Below are positions 20,901 through 31,284 of a stretch of DNA of 64,000 nt, piece by piece (the stretch's first letter is position 1; each line of letters starts with the position of its first letter). The notes beneath the pieces were generated by a model. That model was not told the DNA's origin. It searched no databases and saw only the letters and a program-made list of their open reading frames with translations. Source of the DNA: Maylandia zebra. Taxonomy: Eukaryota; Chordata; Actinopteri; Cichliformes; Cichlidae. The translations under genes and the position numbers were made by a program. The DNA lies in contig NC_135175.1 of the NCBI RefSeq assembly GCF_041146795.1, forward strand, positions 24,157,075-24,221,074, read 5' to 3'.

Positions 20901-22860
20901 TAACACATAACATGTAAATATAGATAGGTGATACTAATCAGTAATATCATTATTATAAACTTAGTTACTAACTATTACTGGAAGTAGAATTTGAGGTCAT
21001 ATATAAGCAAGTATATTAATATATGTACACAAATATTTTAAAAAGACACACATTTTCCTAAATATATTTATATATCAAAGCATGATAATTAAAATAAAGT
21101 GGAATGCAGATCTAACACTTTACTCAAAGCTGAGGTGTTAAACAATTAACCTCTGGCAACAAGAAAGCATGAAAAAGCCACTCTCTTAAAAGTACGATGA
21201 AGCTTAAGTGATCGGTTATAAATAGTCTCCCTTTAACTGCAGCTCTGTTGTAATTTTTGAGCTTTAACAAATAATTATCATCACATAAAGGTAATGTTCA
21301 TATCACAGTAAAGCCCCCCCCCCCCCCACAGGTGATGTGCCATGATCAGAAAGGTGGACGTGCTAATAATAGTGCTCATCAGGGTCTGTGTGTTCTTGGG
21401 GACACATTTTCATTTGAGCGTGCTGACGCTTCTCTTATGACAGTCGGGGCACGGCGGCTGAACCCACCCTGAATTTCATCGTCTCATACACCCCGAGGGT
21501 ATCCAGTCAAACAAAAATCTACCTCCCCAGGAAAAGCCCATTTAACCACCAGCTGTCGTGTTGACCTGTGGTATAAATTGCTCTGCATTATAATGGTTCA
21601 AAAAGGACCATGGGAAAATGTCATTAAACGGCTTTTGGAGGAAAAAAAATCTCACTGAGCTAAATTATATCAAAACCCTTTCTTGAAGTGATTATTAATT
21701 GAGAGGCTGCATCGCAAGGATGAGTGTTTCCTCCTCTTGTTTTAGAGGAATACAAGGGCTTTGCTCATTATTGGTCTTTTCAATGCAAGGCTGTTTTAGT
21801 GTCAAATGAGATTTGTCTCTCACCATTACAAGAAGTAATTGGCCGAGGCTCTCTCAGTAATTTACTCCCAGCCAGCGCTACTTTGCTTTATGGTGAATAA
21901 TTGCTCCTGTCTGGCTCACAACTGTTACAGGCAACATGAGCACGGACCCCTGCAGCTGAAGGGACAACCATCCTCAAACCACAGCGCTCAAATTCTCATC
22001 TGTTTTGATATGTAGTGATGTCTTGTTTGCGGCCGAATCTCTTTAGAATTGTTTTTTTTTGTCGTTGCTTTTTACAAACTTTGTTTATTTGTCAGTAGGA
22101 ATGCTTGCAGGTATAAAAGCAAACGTCACAAACTAGTAAATATTTGATGTGGTAATAAGGATTGATGCTGGTTTCGAATGCGCTCTGCCAGGATATTATC
22201 TGAAATCAAACTTCACTTCTGGCGAGTTTGTGTTCATGAAGGCAACTCCCAAACCGCAGCGCAGCCTCTTGGTGATAAACAATGAAGGGGAATGATTCCA
22301 CAATCTCATTTAATGGCCATAATGTTTTCATAAGACAACCTCACAGCACTATGGGTAACACAGGCGCACAGACATTTTAATAATATAGAGCCACAGTACT
22401 TCCCCCCCATAGAGCCCGCTTGAATAACATCACTGTATACTGATGAGGTGATGTGAGCCATATTAAAATGGAAAATATATTTATGCGGTTTCTTCTCGTC
22501 TGGAGATCATCATTTATCACCATGTGGGTTGTTACAGTAAATCACAAACTTATAATATTTGAACCCAAATTAAAACCTTTGTCATTTTCAGGGTCATTCA
22601 GAGAGAGAAAAGGATTAGAGGACCCACAATCCTATAAATAGATATAACTTTTTCAGTTCATACGGACTATTTTTATTCTGCTCAAAAAGTAGCACATTAA
22701 AATAACTAATCTGTTGCTACTGATTTAATGTTGAGCTGGAAAGCATCTCATTTTGACCAAGAATTCAGTGCTGAATTTGATTAGTGGGACACAGTGGACA
22801 GCATAGAGGCACGTAACTCAATAAATAACCCCAAGTTTTCAGTGAAACTCTTCTTATGTT
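20901..22860. other. intergenic; possible conserved non-coding block
   Basis: No gene seen. A C14 run is at 21314-21327. 21420-22330 has balanced composition, few repeats and several TAATTG/ATTA cores and could include regulatory sequence; this is only a compositional impression. Confidence 0.4.
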
Positions 22861-22915
22861 AGGTGGTAACTTTTTCGGGGTCGTCACAGGGGATCATCTG
22901 CCTCCATCTCACCCA
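22861..22915 (-). mobile_element. left half of an RTE-like LINE coding end, split by a later insertion
   Basis: On the - strand the sequence encodes VRWRQMIPCDDP-like residues, the C-terminal end of a fish RTE-type LINE ORF (GGGGTCGTCACAGGGGATCA on the + strand). The continuation of the same ORF is on the far side of the 4.1 kb element at 27001-27122. A separate copy at 37141-37740 shows the two parts in the same LINE. Confidence 0.7.
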
Positions 22916-22929
22916 CACTCGGAAAAATT

Positions 22930-23060
22930 ATGGTTCTTAAATGGTTCTTCAGATGGCTTCATGGTTCTTTAAAGAACCATCATACGTCAAAGAACCTTTT
23001 TATTTTGTGGATGGTTCTTCAGCTATTACAAATGGTTCTTTAAAGAACAAAAGGTTCTTC
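22930..23060. repeat. left subterminal GGTTCTT/AAGAACC array
   Basis: GGTTCTT occurs about seven times together with AAGAACC in inverted pairs such as GGTTCTTTAAAGAACC. The same motif family makes up the right end at 26725-26985. Confidence 0.85.
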
Positions 23061-23302
23061 ATCCTTAGCAATCTAAGTTTGATGGTGTAAATGGCATAAA
23101 TATTTATTCACTATAATGAGGCTGTGAATTATACTGTGTGTTTTCTTTGTGTGCATGTGTGTGCGAAGGGGGAGGGCGGGTTACCTGGCAATTACCCTTT
23201 AAGAGAAGATGGTAGGAAACTGAATATTCAAATAAAAGTTAGAAATATTTGCTTAAAAATATACTGGTGGCAGGGGTGGGGGCCAAAGCCTAAAGACCCT
23301 AA

Positions 23303-23336
23303 CCCCCCCCCCCCCCCCACACACACACACACACAC
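23303..23336. repeat. C-run and (CA)n
   Basis: Sixteen C followed by a CA tract, inside the transposon. It creates a Pro/Thr-rich spurious open frame. Confidence 0.95.
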
Positions 23337-23714
23337 CCCTAACCCCACAAACACATTATGAATATGGTGAGTTTACAAACAGTAGACACAATACACACAT
23401 TCAAGTACTGTACTTTAGTTTTAAATTTTAATAAAGCATTACTATTTTCTACTCCAAGGCATTACTTTTGAGATTATTATATATTTTTGAAAATACAGCA
23501 TAATGATAATACTAGTTATTGTAAACTTTACAAACCACCCAGCAGTATGTAAAGTCAAATTATAAGATACAAGTAAATAACAATTGCAGAACAGAATGTC
23601 AGTGTAATGAACACACACTTCGTTTTGACAAAGCACAGCTTAGGTAAATGATCTGAGTAGTTGTTCATCACTTAGCAATTTGTTAATATGTGTTTCGAGC
23701 CAAATAAATGACAG

Positions 23715-23805
23715 GGAGAGAGAGTGACGTCAGAACACGTCATACTATAACCTCCCGGGAGCGGACGGAGGGGGTTAGTCGTTGGGATGCGCATGCGCAG
23801 ACAGA
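23715..23805 (+). promoter_or_regulatory. promoter-like segment with CRE and NRF1 sites
   Basis: A full CRE TGACGTCA is at 23725-23732, with a second CACGTCAT at 23737. A perfect NRF1 palindrome TGCGCATGCGCA is at 23788-23799. The surrounding 23745-23860 is CpG-rich relative to its AT-rich neighbourhood. This is the make-up of a vertebrate CpG-type promoter. It lies within the transposon and points toward the spectrin-like exons. Confidence 0.55.
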
Positions 23806-23929
23806 GTGCGCGAGCGGCGGGCCTTGACCTTTCGGGGAAAAAAACTCACGGACGGTGACAGCGAAACGGATAACAGTCTTCAGTACCTGCTGGACTTTGA
23901 AGCTGTGGATTCTGGGACTGTTAGAAAAG
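23782..23929 (+). other. candidate first exon inside the transposon
   Basis: Follows the CRE/NRF1 segment and ends at AGAAAAG|gtaaaa. One frame is open across it (ending in SLQYLLDFEAVDSGTVRK) but begins with TTG, not ATG; the ATG at 23788 meets a stop after 23 codons. It is therefore more likely a 5' untranslated exon, or the captured end of another exon. No phase-matched join to the spectrin exons was found. Confidence 0.35.
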
Positions 23930-24444
23930 GTAAAACATTTCCATTAAAACCTTATTACTGTTTTGTTTTTGTTACTCGTCATTGTAGCTTGCTGTTAATG
24001 TTGTGCTAACAGTAGCGATTAGCTAGATACGTTAGCCGTTGAGGTCAGCGCAATTTAGTATCCGGTATACAGAAACTGTTTTCCTAACAAAACCACTGTT
24101 ATAATTAAGTGAAGGTGCTCCCAGCTAATTTGAACCTTTGGCTTCTAAAATATGTGGTTCAATTGCGTGCTGCGTACATAACCTAATGTCAGCTAGACCG
24201 AAATTAAAATTTAATATATTGTTAAAGTCACTAAAATGGCGCCTGAAGCCTGTTGTGAGCTCTGTGTCTGCTCTAGAAACTCTGAAATTCTGTAGATCTG
24301 AGCCGTACATTAAATACTCACATGAACCTGTACTTTGAATTCTGTATGAGCTGTATAAAATACAGCTATGCATAAGAGTTTTGAATGAATAATTAGATTA
24401 GATAACTCTTCATTGTCTAATCGAATTATATAGAAATGAATAGA

Positions 24445-24515
24445 AAGTGGTTCTTTAGACTGATGCCATAGAAGAACCTGTTTTGGTGCCACAAAGAACC
24501 TTTCAAACAATGGTT
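24445..24515. repeat. internal inverted arm, left
   Basis: About 70 bp (AAAGTGGTTCTTTAGACTGA ... TTTCAAACAATGGTT) is the near-perfect reverse complement of 26897-26968. The two arms bracket the spectrin-like exons. Confidence 0.9.
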
Positions 24516-24935
24516 TCAAACATGAGAAGGTGTGTCTTTGACTGTTCCTGCATAACTTAGTTTCGGACTAGTTGACAAGTTATGCTCCGGTCATTTGATG
24601 TTTCCAAGATAGATGTTCTTTTGTAATATAGTTAAATTTTTTTGTATATTTCATTTATCCACCATCATACATCATACATACAAGCTAAGAAGAGGTCGTT
24701 ATACTAACAAGAGGTATCAACGCTGGGCCAAAGTTCAGCACATGGTTAAAGTTTGTAATCCAGCCAGGGTGTAAATATCACTCAGCAGCCAGAGCTGAAG
24801 CAGGTAGCATCAACACATAAATCTACTCTACCCGGCTTAAATCACAAGAGCACCTCTGACCAAAAAGCTGTAGATTTTTCTTGTTTGCACAAATTAATCC
24901 AGATTCACATTAACTGTGTTCACAGCTCCAACAAA

Positions 24936-25052
24936 ATGAGGAAGAGGAGGGGCAGAAACACAGTTAGATTGAATTACAATTGGATGGAAGGCGAGGACAA
25001 GGAGAAGGAAGCTTTGGATGAGGAGGAAGAGAAGCAGCAGGAGCATCTTTAG
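24936..25052 (+). CDS. small basic/acidic ORF, unknown
   Basis: A 38-codon frame starting at an ATG 11 nt after an acceptor-like gtgttcacag. It begins MRKRRGRNTVRLNYN (nuclear-localisation-like basic cluster) and ends in an acidic DEEEEKQQEHL before TAG. If the segment at 23782-23929 is a non-coding first exon, this would be the first ATG in a spliced transcript. No homologue is recognised, and composition-biased short frames arise easily, so this is weak. Confidence 0.25.
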   Translation: MRKRRGRNTVRLNYNWMEGEDKEKEALDEEEEKQQEHL

Positions 25053-25787
25053 GGATCCCTATGATGTCATTGAGGTTTGTTTCATTAATATGGTCCTCTC
25101 ACAAAGAACGATGACATGTTTTAGTTCACGTACTTCCTGTATTAAATAGTGATATGCAAAATGTTGTGAAAAACCATGGAGCAGGTACGTATAGTGCATC
25201 TGCAGGTAAATGAACATCAAATCTCTAAGACAGACTGAAATCTGTATATTTATCACCCTTATGATAAAACCCATGTCAGCCATTGGTTTATGGACTTTGT
25301 ATTTTGAAGCCTCAACATTTGCATTATTGCTGTTGCTATGTTGGGACCATATTAGGATGAGGGATCAGAATCTGGAGTCATGCACACTATTATTTCATTT
25401 AGTGTGTATCCATAAGATTCGTACAGCAGATCCAAGTTGTGCCTTGAAAACAGGAAAGTCGTCTGCATAGAGGAGAACTGTAATAGCAGGCTTGTACAAA
25501 GTGAGGCTTTGTGCTCACATTTGCTGCAAACACTCATTTTACCCTGTTTTGATGCAGATTTCACTTGAAATCAGGCAAGAACTGGACTTATTTTTTACAA
25601 TGTGTTCTTGTGAATTGATTGTGTATAGCATTTGTTTGATTGATTTGACTTTCTGCAAGACAACAGTCGTCCACTGGCCAAAAAAGTTTTCCAAATACCT
25701 CCACGTGATCTAGCCTGGATTTAGAAAAGAATAGCAAAAAAAATCTGCACCTCCTGCTTCAGATGCAATTTGTGTTTGTGTGTTCAG

Positions 25788-25952
25788 AGGCAGCGGCGAG
25801 AGGGGAGACCTCGGGTCATCCAGCTGGAGAGCCTGACCAGGAGGAGTCGAACATTAACTCAGCTCTTCCAGGGCACCCTGCAGACTCGGCTGTTGGCATC
25901 GACGAGGGATGACGTGAACGCCAAACTGGAGTCCATCACAGGTCAACTGCAG
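25788..25952 (+). CDS. nesprin (SYNE)-like spectrin-repeat exon A
   Basis: A 165-nt exon, phase 0 at both ends, from tgtgttcag|AGG to CTGCAG|gtatgc. It encodes 55 residues including RPRVIQLESLTRRSRTLTQL and a heptad-like helix ending KLESITGQLQ. With exon B it forms a spectrin-repeat helix pair of the kind found near the C-terminus of nesprins, which link the nuclear envelope to the cytoskeleton. The nesprin assignment is from memory of SYNE sequences. It sits inside the 22916-27000 transposon with its own intron, implying capture of genomic DNA rather than cDNA. No upstream in-phase coding exon was found, so it is probably a gene fragment. Confidence 0.6.
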
Positions 25953-26029
25953 GTATGCGAGTCAGACCTTCTGAGGAGGGTTTCACTTTTCTCTCTTCTT
26001 TATAATTGACTCTTTTCTCTCTCTTTCAG

Positions 26030-26164
26030 CTCCTTGTCTCAGAGTGGGAGGGATTTGAAGCACAAAGGGAGGAACTTGTCATTTGTTTGGCTGATATGGA
26101 TGTCCGCCTGAGTGAGGTTGACCAGCTGACAGGAAACACCAGTGAAAAACTGAAACAACTGCAG
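26030..26164 (+). CDS. nesprin (SYNE)-like spectrin-repeat exon B
   Basis: A 135-nt exon, phase 0/0, from ctctctctttcag|CTC to CTGCAG|gtgtgg, separated from exon A by a 77-bp intron. It encodes 45 residues: LLVSEWEGFEAQREELVICL (the aligned Trp of a spectrin repeat) and DMDVRLSEVDQLTGNTSEKL, which resembles the LTGNT/SGNT-EK block of nesprin-1/2. The absence of stops, intact splice sites and coding-like composition suggest recent capture or selection. No following spectrin exon was found before the transposon end at 27000. Confidence 0.62.
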
Positions 26165-26724
26165 GTGTGGGCTTGTTTTGATATGACATATATTTGATAT
26201 GAAACATACGTCAGAGACATTGTCCTAAACTGGACTAACAAAGGACCATGAGTACAACATGAAAAGTACATTACATAGCGTAAGGCTGAAGTTCATTGAT
26301 CATTTTAATCATAAACTTGTTGTTGAAATGTTTTTACTGAACATGCAAATATCTGCTGATGAAAATGTGTTGATTTATTGGTCTGTTATGAAGCTATTGC
26401 TATTTCTAATGTGTTTTATCACTTTCTGATGTTTTATTAATTAAACAATACATGTATTATTTGTTGTGTTATCTGTAGCTATAGTATTTATATATATATT
26501 TATTTATAGTATAGCAAATATATTTAATTATTACTGTTTAAAACACTAATATGTGACATGTATTAGTAGTGATGTTGTGCTGAGGGTTAAAATGCCTTTT
26601 TGACTTTTGGTAACTACAAAATGACAATAAACCATTAATATATGTCTATGCTGTGCTCGTATTTATTTTACCCTACTCAAATTCAATTTATGATGCATTT
26701 TATTTTGAAAGATTTAATGTTTTT

Positions 26725-26985
26725 TTAAAGAACCACTCAAAAAAGGTTCTTTAAAATGGTTCTTTTAAAGAACCATTTTTAAAAAGGTTCTTTGAAAAAC
26801 CATTAAAGGTGCCCCAAAGAACCATTTCTTGATGGTTCTTTGGGGCACCTTTAAAGGTTCTTCAATGAACCACTGAAAGAAATGGTTCTTCAAAGAACCA
26901 TTGTTTGAAAGGTTCTTTGTGGCACCAAAAAGGGTTCTTCTATGGCATCAGTCTAAAGAACCACTTTTGGTTCCAGTTGGCACCT
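26725..26985. repeat. right subterminal foldback array
   Basis: A dense array of GGTTCTT and AAGAACC in inverted pairs. It includes a long palindrome centred near 26830 (AAAGGTGCCCCAAAGAACC and its complement, 26803-26855). 26897-26968 is the partner of the inverted arm at 24445-24515. Confidence 0.88.
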
Positions 26986-27000
26986 TTATTTTTCTGAGTG

Positions 27001-27122
27001 CAGTCCCTAGCATCCTCCTGTGTCACACCAGCCTCTGCCTGTTCTCCTTCACCACATCCATGAATATCCTCTGTGGTTTTCCCTCTTTTCCTCCTGCCTG
27101 GCAGCTCCATCTTCAATATTCC
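27001..27122 (-). mobile_element. right half of the split RTE-like LINE coding end
   Basis: On the - strand it encodes LKMELPGRRKRGKTTEDIHG followed by GVTQEDARDC-like residues. This is the stretch that precedes the VRWRQMI... end seen at 22861-22915. Together the two halves make one LINE ORF end, interrupted by the 22916-27000 element. Confidence 0.75.
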
Positions 27123-27134
27123 CCACATAGCAAG

Positions 27135-27425
27135 CAGGTCTGGCCTGGATCTGGTATCAAGCCGGCACTGCTGGCTGACTTCTGGCATGATAATACGTAT
27201 GTCATCCAGATATAGATTGGGCCTGGCGTAGATGGCCATGTTTATGTGATGGCATGCCACATCTGGCTCGATTGTGGTTTGGTGTATATGGCCCAGGCCC
27301 ATAGAAAACAGGTCTTTCCTGGATCTGGTATCAAGCTGGCACTTCTGACTGACTGGTGTCATAGCAGGGTGTATGTCAACCAGATGTGGGCCAGGTCTGG
27401 CAGTAATGGCACTATTTATGTTCCT
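27135..27425. repeat. two-unit tandem repeat, ~174-bp period
   Basis: The block CAGGTCTGGCCTGGATCTGG-TATCAAGC at 27135 recurs, diverged, at 27309 (CAGGTCTTTCCTGGATCTGG), followed in both by GGCACT...CTGACT. The spacer has related CCAGAT/TGGCCC phrases. No coding function is seen. Confidence 0.7.
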
Positions 27426-27568
27426 ATTTTCCTATTTTAGTTAGAGCAACCAAATGGCATGTTTCAATACTATACTGCTATGGTAGCCAACATTTCAAAT
27501 GCAGGTTTGACAGATTTGTGAGTGTACACTTTATCCAAAACCTAGTGAGGGTTTACTCACTGTCACCG

Positions 27569-28014
27569 GGTGGCTGTAGCTCAGGAGGTAGAGCAGGTCA
27601 CCTACTAATCAGAAGGTTAGTGATTCAATCCTTGGCTCCTCCAATCTGCATGGCAACTGTATGAATGTAGTTACCCATACAGAAAAGAAATAGTAAAAAC
27701 TTATATGTGATTACTCATGAAAGTGGCCACTTTCTCATTACTTTCATACATTGTTTTAGTAAGTATCCAAAACATACAAGTTTCATTATATAATTTTTCA
27801 AGGGATCTTACATCTGTTTTCACTCTTATATGCTTTTCATACAAGTTTCACACAAGACAGATACAAACTTTATAAGATTTATATATATCTTTTCCATATG
27901 GGTAGGAAGCACTCAGTTTAGAGAAAGTGTGTGATTGGGTGAATATGGCATGCTGTATAGAGCACTTACAGTAATCTGGGATAGTGAAAAGCATTATATA
28001 CGAATCAGTCCATT
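27569..28014 (+). mobile_element. tRNA-derived SINE
   Basis: The head GGCTGTAGCTCAGGAGGTAG (A-box) and GGTTAGTGATTCAATCC (B-box) form a tRNA-like promoter of the common fish SINE type. The tail GTGTGATTGGGTGAATATGG ... AAAAGCATTATATA matches the usual 3' end (GTGAATGGGTGAATGTG...AAAAGCGCTATATAA). The middle is diverged. It is not a functional tRNA gene: no complete cloverleaf or anticodon arm fits. Confidence 0.8.
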
Positions 28015-31000
28015 CCCTGTCTGAACAGAGTTTTGTCATGTTACTTTTGCACTATTATGCACATGTTGTTATTACATGGCTTGATTAAGGTGCACATTAG
28101 GCTGACATCTGGTGCCAGAGCTGAAACTGTTCTTAGACCTGTCATCAAATAACAATTATTTCTAGGAGTTGTGCCAGCTCACTTATTGTTTTACCCATCA
28201 TTAGAGAGCAGTTTAATAATAATAATAAAAAAAATCTGTAAAATTGGTATTTATAGGGTTGCTTGTTGCCACTGCTTAAAAGGTTCGTTTTCTATAAGGT
28301 ATTTTGCCTTGTGCCTCCAACTTGTTAAACTACATTCTCTATAGGCAGCACAGAAAATTGTAGCTCACCTGGCAGCGAGCCACAAAGGAAACAGGCCCTC
28401 ATGGTATATTGATAGCCTTGGCTCACATCAGAGTCCTTCACTGTCTGCTAGCAGTGTCCTGGTTATACATGCCTCACAAATTTTTAGCTTAGGGATAGAA
28501 TTTGAATAAAAATGTCACAAATGATTTAGCGATAAAAATGTTCCTGTCCTCATGACATTCGTCCTTCACCTTGTGAAATAATTTGGCAGGCATCTAACAA
28601 TGAGGTTTACTTATGCCATGACCTTGCAGCATTTCAGGAACAGCTTCATACAGAGAAGCGGGCTTGGGAATATAATGTTTAGAAACTGTTTTAAATAGGT
28701 TGTGGTTTGTAAAACATGAACTTGTTATAAAAAGAGAAGAATATGCTGATAAGTGCTGACTTCTGCTGCTCTGTTGTTCAATTCTATTTTAGAGGCTACT
28801 ATAGGTGGACGTTGGCAAATATAACGTGAAACATGAAGACACAAACCAGTTAAACGATGAGAGTTTATTTCTGCGCCGTGAACGACAGTTTTGTCTGTTA
28901 TTTATGCAAAGCTAACCACAGGAACAAGCCACTCACTATCAAGAGAACAGACTCATCCTGTATATCATTCACCATGCTCTTATTTTTAAAATCTAGCTCC
29001 TAGGCTGGTTGTCTTGAAATCTTTGAATCTGTGTTAAAGAATTTAGCAATTGGGAGGTTTGCTAATTTTCTAAACGTGACATGAAATTATGCATCAGCGT
29101 TGTTCATTATCTTAAATTATGTTAATAGAAGTCTTTCTCAGAGAAAGATTTAATTACAGTAACGGCCAACTGGGCAATGATATAGCATCATGTTGTTTTC
29201 TTGCCCTGGCTTAAACATTTTTCTCCTTACTTAAAACTTGTTAGTTAAAAAATGTATTATAGTGTATATTATAATGTATTTAAGGCAGTTAAATTACCTT
29301 TGGAAGGTGTGATTTGTATAAGAAATTGACAGAGTGAAAAGCAATGATTATGTGAACTGCATATCAAAAATCCAAATATAGATTGTAAAAACTACTTGAA
29401 ACTTTTATGGGCAGCATAGCTGTTCACGTTCTGCATGTTCGCAAAGTCCCCCGGGCGATGACTGATGTAACTTATGGATCAGGTGCTTGCAGAGGTTCAC
29501 ATGTTATAGTGAATTTCCCTGATGGAGATGGAGGGAAAGGGGTGATTGAGCAAAGAGGGCAACAACATGAGAGGGGCGGGATAATTTGCTCGTGTCCATT
29601 CATTAGGTACATGCCGACTCTCTGATTTATTTATTCTGTCAATCATGGTAATGATCGGACAGTCCCTCCTCCAATCAGAGTCTAGATCACTGACTCATTT
29701 ATGCAACAGGGTATCCCATAAACTTTGGGTCTGCTTTGACTTCTTCTGCCTGACATATTTCAGTGCTTTAATTGTTGATTCAGCAGCGCTGTGTTAGAAG
29801 ATGAGCTACGATTTTTTTTTTTTTAAAGGCACCGCCTCATTTTTTTGTCCTTGTTCTGTTTTATGGATATTGTTGTATGAAAGACATCTCACTTTTCTTA
29901 CGTGTCCATCAGCAGCCAGATCCTTTTAACATAACACTGCAACCTCAGTTATCTTTCTGTAGAAAACACTCATAGTGTATGAGCACACAGTTTCTGATGA
30001 ATGCCGTGTGCCCTGTTGAGTAATACTTCTTCCATTAAATTCTTCTTCCATGTAAGCATAATACTGTGAAGAATAGAAATACAAACACATTGCAGAAACT
30101 CACCCAACACACAGCACAGTAGCACTTTTGTGTCCGATGGCCTTGATACTGAGCTGGATGTCAGGCGGAGAGCTTGATTGGAATTAAGGCTCTGCTGGAA
30201 GACCCAGCGGTGACGGCCACAGGAGGCTAATTGGTCTTTGGCATTTAGCACATTGTCGGTTGAAGTGAACAGACACATTGCCCCGTGTGCTTTGACTTGC
30301 AGGTTTGCATAAAATAGCAGAGAACAGCATGAAAAGAGGAGTGTAATTTATACATCCCAACCAGGGCAATTAGAGGACACCGGACCTATACACATATACT
30401 TGATCTTATTAACCATTCATTGTTATGCATTGCTGAAGTAGCTGTGGTTTTTTTTATGTTCAAAGAAGCGAAAGATTGATTTTGATAAGGACCACCTCAT
30501 AAGCTGCTAAAGTGTTTATTTACTAATTTTCAAAGCTATTAAAAACTCTTAATGCATGAAGCTGGAAAGTGTCACAAAAATGCGTTTTTAAATTTTAATC
30601 CCAAACAGTCAAGATATGTATTTTCTTAACGAAGCCAAAAAGAGATAATGGCAAAAGGACAATCGGTGGCCACTTTGACTATATTTTTGAATTCTACTCA
30701 TCTCAAGCTAAAGCAACAACACACAGCTTGTACGATGAGTACCTTTCTTCTTTCACAGTGCACATATCACACAAGATTTCAGTGCCGTTTGGCTTGACCT
30801 GCTGGTATTCATGGAGGCAGAGCAGAAGAGATCAGCTCTTTGCAGCCTCCCATGCTGGGCACCAGGGATCTCACTGAGTCATGTGTGTCTGGACTGTAGT
30901 TTCCCTCAGTGTCACCACTTTCCACAGAGTCTCTTTAATCAGCTCAGTGTTACTGGGATCATTAACAAGCCCATATCATAGTTTTTTTGTGTGTGTTTAA

Positions 31001-31280
31001 TAGTTTAGGGTTTTCTTTGTTTGTTTAGCATTTAAAGGCCTGGAAGCATTTTCTCACTAGAACCACTGTTCCTAGGCAGCCTCTCTAATGATAATTATCT
31101 ACGTAACTGTGTAACACATTTCCATAATAGCTGCTTGGCAGCTAGTTTATCAGTCTGCTGTTTGGTAGCTCTTAAATTGTTCTGCAACAAACAAACTGGC
31201 GATCACAAGTGACATAAAACATTTCTTGCCTCTGAAGAACTAAAGTTTTGGTTGTAACACTTTGCTACAATCCTGTTACA
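28015..31280. other. intergenic, no gene seen
   Basis: AT-rich, no recognisable coding sequence on either strand. 30770-30960 is more G+C-balanced with no identified repeat. Confidence 0.5.
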
Positions 31281-31284
31281 TTTT

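Larger units (their letters stand above)
22916..27000. mobile_element. CACTA-like DNA transposon (~4.1 kb) carrying host-gene exons
   Basis: The termini are inverted repeats CACTCGGAAAAAT (22916-22928) and the complement of CACTCAGAAAAAT (26988-27000), 12 of 13 bases matching. Subterminal arrays of GGTTCTT/AAGAACC occupy 22930-23055 and 26725-26985. A CACT terminus plus subterminal repeats resembles EnSpm/CACTA elements, though the family assignment is inferred. The flanking DNA on both sides is one RTE-like LINE ORF, so the unit was inserted into it; a CA dinucleotide flanks both ends and could be a short target duplication. No transposase is recognised. Cargo: a CRE/NRF1 promoter-like exon and two nesprin-like spectrin-repeat exons. 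Confidence 0.72.

Noticed and set aside
23124-23342. 72-codon + strand ORF ending in Pro/Thr-His repeats
   Set aside because: Created by C and CA runs inside the transposon.
24926-25052. In-frame join of the 23782-23929 segment to 24926 or 25788 as one protein
   Set aside because: The phase of the donor at 23929 (in its only open frame) does not fit either acceptor, and the join to 24926 meets a stop within a few codons.
27569-27640. tRNA gene
   Set aside because: A- and B-box-like sequences are present, but no cloverleaf forms and a SINE tail follows; it is a tRNA-derived SINE.
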